Position numbers and translations under genes: made by a program. From Pseudomonadota bacterium (GTDB taxonomy: Bacteria > Bdellovibrionota > UBA1018 > CAIMNF01), in assembly GCA_027486675.1 (NCBI GenBank), contig JAIXOQ010000007.1, forward strand, positions 19,747-83,746: a DNA stretch of 64,000 bases, read 5' to 3'. The notes under the pieces were generated by a model, which saw only the letters and a list, made by a program, of their open reading frames with translations, was not told the origin of the DNA and made no database searches. Of the stretch, positions 62,056 through 64,000 are shown one piece after another; within the stretch, counting starts at the first letter, position 1; every line of letters starts with the position of its first letter.

Positions 62056-63798
62056 ATGATCGCCCCCTTTATCCTAAGTGCACTATCCGTTTTTATGTCC
62101 GCAAGCGTAACAGCCCAGGAGACGAAACCTAGGTGCCTTACCTGGCTCGAATCAGAGTGCACGACACTTCAGAAATCGGACCATGGAATCAGAACCATTC
62201 TAGCTGAGGATGGAAAGCCGCTCACTATTCGCACGGATGCAAAAGACCCGCAGACCGGAGCAAGCCAGCTCCACGTCGCGTACTATCGCCGACTTCTAGA
62301 AGTTTTTGAAAAACTTCCGCGCGATTTCAAAAAGGCAGCAAAGCGCCTCGGCTACCGAAAAGCACTGAAATATTTTATCTCGGAACCCGCTTATGAAGAC
62401 ATGAGTTTTGATCGCTTCAAGCGTGCTTCCGCCCGCAGGAGAATAGCGGAAATCCACGAAACCGTCTTTACCCTGACCTTGGCGTCCCGTTTAGAGTCCA
62501 TTCAGCCTGGGTATCATCGAAACAAGAACCACACCCGCGAGGAGAACATACTCTACTTTAATCAAAAACGAGCCTTAGCCGTTGAGATTAATAAAGCAAT
62601 TTTGGTCGGATTGCCTCAGTGGAAACGCGTCGAAAAAGCATTTGACCAGGCCAAGAGTGAGCTCCTGCAGTGGATTACCACAGTGAGCGATATCAGTGAA
62701 TCTCTCCGTACTGCCTGGGAAAACGACCTAAAATCAGTACGTCTGGTGTTTCCAGGCGAAGTGCATACGGATTGGAGGCTCACCGATAATGCTGCATATT
62801 TCTTCCGCGACCACGTCTTCACTGTCCAGATGCTTCGTGTCTTTCGCGGCGTGTCTGATTTCGCTGTGCTACACGAGCTTGCGCATGTTCTCGATCAAGA
62901 CAGACAGCTTGAAAATAACTATCAGCGCTCGCATCTCAAAGAAATTGACGTGTCCCTGAGCAACCATTTTTGCTCGCAAAAGATCCCTGCGAGCTGTCCG
63001 GCGGCGGCGTGGCAAAAGCTTCAGGCCTTGAAAGGTACCTCGCCCTTAGACGCGCCGGTCATTGAAGACTTTCAGGTTGGGCTTCCCAAGGCGCGGGCTT
63101 GCCTCAGAGAGACAACGTTAAAACCATGGGAAGAATTACTGAGTGTGCAATATGAGCCATTCGTATCCCTTGCAAAATATGAAGTAGAAAGCATCTACAG
63201 AAAGGCATCCCTCCGGGAGGATCTCACGTACTATCTCGACCCAAATGCGCGAAGCGGTCTTGGTCCAAACGCAGATTATCTTCGGCCCTGCGGGACGGAG
63301 TCGTGCGAATGCAGATCCGGGGATGCTGAACAGGCCATTTTCGTAATGGCCTATCTCTGCTCAGACCAAAAGCTTTCTCCTGAAGATCGTTTTAACTGGG
63401 CTTACGATGAGAATCTTGCAATCAATACACGCATTCAAATGGAGATGGCTTTGAAAGCCAAAGACTTTTCTGGATCAGAGCTACTTTCGCAGATGGGCTT
63501 TTCGGAGAGTACTTCGGAGAGATTTGCAGACTTTGTCGCCTCCCAGATTTGGGCGAAGCGATTAGCAAAATTGAATGATTTAGAGACTCGAAGGGCGGTT
63601 TTTTTTGCAGCTAGTTCGGCATACTGTGACATCGGAATACATGAAGATGCGGCGGTTGGTCTTCTTCGAGCGGAAAAGAAGAGGTCAGGAGAACCGCATT
63701 CCACCGATGCGTTGCGAAGAAGGGAGTTCCTCATCCCAGAGATTCGGGACGCATTGCAATGCGACCTCGATTTCAAAGCGAAGGATTGTTCCATGTGA
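62056..63798 (+). CDS. Exported zinc metallopeptidase candidate (HELAH)
   Basis: A 580-residue exported protein with signal peptide MIAPFILSALSVFMSASV, cut near AQE. The zinc motif VLHELAHVLDQD (about residues 273-284) is a clear HExxH; a possible downstream Glu ligand is in STSERFADFVASQ (about 494). The remaining chain is mostly helical with around a dozen cysteines, including GTESCECRSGDAE. No family recognised beyond the zincin motif; a secreted protease acting on host, prey or cell-wall protein is possible. Apparently leaderless. Confidence 0.78.
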   Translation: MIAPFILSALSVFMSASVTAQETKPRCLTWLESECTTLQKSDHGIRTILAEDGKPLTIRTDAKDPQTGASQLHVAYYRRLLEVFEKLPRDFKKAAKRLGYRKALKYFISEPAYEDMSFDRFKRASARRRIAEIHETVFTLTLASRLESIQPGYHRNKNHTREENILYFNQKRALAVEINKAILVGLPQWKRVEKAFDQAKSELLQWITTVSDISESLRTAWENDLKSVRLVFPGEVHTDWRLTDNAAYFFRDHVFTVQMLRVFRGVSDFAVLHELAHVLDQDRQLENNYQRSHLKEIDVSLSNHFCSQKIPASCPAAAWQKLQALKGTSPLDAPVIEDFQVGLPKARACLRETTLKPWEELLSVQYEPFVSLAKYEVESIYRKASLREDLTYYLDPNARSGLGPNADYLRPCGTESCECRSGDAEQAIFVMAYLCSDQKLSPEDRFNWAYDENLAINTRIQMEMALKAKDFSGSELLSQMGFSESTSERFADFVASQIWAKRLAKLNDLETRRAVFFAASSAYCDIGIHEDAAVGLLRAEKKRSGEPHSTDALRRREFLIPEIRDALQCDLDFKAKDCSM

Positions 63799-64000
63799 AA
63801 AAAGGGTCGATCTTACTATTGCTAGTTCTTCTGACCGCTGCGGTTTCGGCTGCGGTTCCGGAGCCAGCTCACGCCATCAATTTAAATGTCTGTAGACTCT
63901 ATGTAAGTAAGATGTTTAGGAGATTATCCACCGAGCAGCGCCTTGCGGTTCTTGCGGTTCTTGCGGTTCTTGCGGTTCTTGCGGTTCTTGCGGTTCTTGC
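63795..64000 (+). CDS. Exported protein with Leu-Ala-Val repeats, cut by window edge
   Basis: Translation from GTG 63795, which overlaps the previous stop (GTGA) and has AAGGA upstream, gives signal peptide KKGSILLLLVLLTAAVSA followed by INLNVCRLYVSKMFRRLSTE and then (Leu-Ala-Val)n from the 9-bp repeat. The frame is still open at the window end. The pattern of a basic patch followed by a hydrophobic repeat is unusual. Likely co-expressed with the metallopeptidase. Confidence 0.65.
   Translation, partial: MKKGSILLLLVLLTAAVSAAVPEPAHAINLNVCRLYVSKMFRRLSTEQRLAVLAVLAVLAVLAVLAVL
63942..64000 (+). repeat. Perfect 9-bp tandem repeat (CTTGCGGTT), 6.6 copies, open-ended
   Basis: Six identical copies run from 63942 to 63995, and a partial seventh to the last base. 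The unit is a multiple of three and keeps the reading frame of the gene at 63795, coding Leu-Ala-Val each time. The true copy number cannot be seen. Confidence 0.98.

Noticed and set aside
63942..64000. CRISPR-like array at the window end
   Set aside because: The unit is only 9 bp with no spacers; it is a coding tandem repeat.

Overview
This window looks like a chromosomal segment of a free-living Gram-negative bacterium with roughly balanced GC content. It carries many signal-peptide proteins, lipoproteins and outer-membrane barrels, two sigma-54 activators, and a FliL-like protein next to one of them. Most genes sit in long, tightly overlapping minus-strand operons. The mixture suggests a Bdellovibrionota or other delta-proteobacteria-like lineage. 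That placement is inference only: no rRNA gene is present, and I see no tRNA genes, insertion sequences, prophage or CRISPR array.

Layout. 0-3.7 kb: 3' end of katG, a DUF1428 gene coupled to a decayed SRPBCC gene, a phospholipase-D/cardiolipin-synthase gene overlapping an EEP-family phosphodiesterase gene (a pairing also known from E. coli ybhP-clsB), and two small membrane proteins. 3.7-10.5 kb: a purine permease, cysK coupled to rarA through an apparent CTG start, ahcY behind a clear SAH riboswitch, ychJ and a methyltransferase. 10.5-20 kb: mostly secreted or unknown proteins, a 720-residue FN3/VWA lipoprotein and an ABC-F ATPase. 20-28 kb: a pyrimidine operon in the order pyrB-carA-carB-pyrF-pyrE-mrp; pyrB seems to start at ATC. 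28-30.3 kb: two unknown secreted proteins. 30.3-35.8 kb: a second operon, rsmD-coaD-aminotransferase-lipoprotein-OM barrel-pyrC. 35.8-39.3 kb: an unrecognised two-gene cassette whose first protein (910 aa) resembles a DNA methylase fold without its catalytic motifs. 39.2-52.6 kb: a nine-gene operon, accA-gmk-relA/spoT-rluA-like-ABC-ABC-addB-like nuclease-histidine kinase-NtrC-type regulator. 52.6-56 kb: FliL-like protein, sigma-54 activator, ysxC, LD-carboxypeptidase. 56-64 kb: unknown and secreted proteins, including an exported PLP-fold protein, an exported methyltransferase-fold protein and an exported HELAH metallopeptidase, then a truncated exported protein that enters a perfect 9-bp tandem repeat encoding Leu-Ala-Val at the window edge.

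How genes work together. The pyr genes cover carbamoyl phosphate synthesis, the aspartate carbamoyltransferase step, dihydroorotase and the last two UMP steps; pyrD is not in the window. ahcY is probably switched on by its substrate S-adenosylhomocysteine. accA, gmk and the (p)ppGpp enzyme link lipid synthesis, GTP supply and the stringent response in one transcription unit. A heterodimeric ABC exporter, a RecB-type nuclease and a two-component system appear to be carried along downstream.

The strongest leads for new biology are the methylase-like two-gene cassette, the row of exported proteins with cytoplasmic-enzyme folds, the Leu-Ala-Val repeat, and the two non-AUG starts with good ribosome binding sites.
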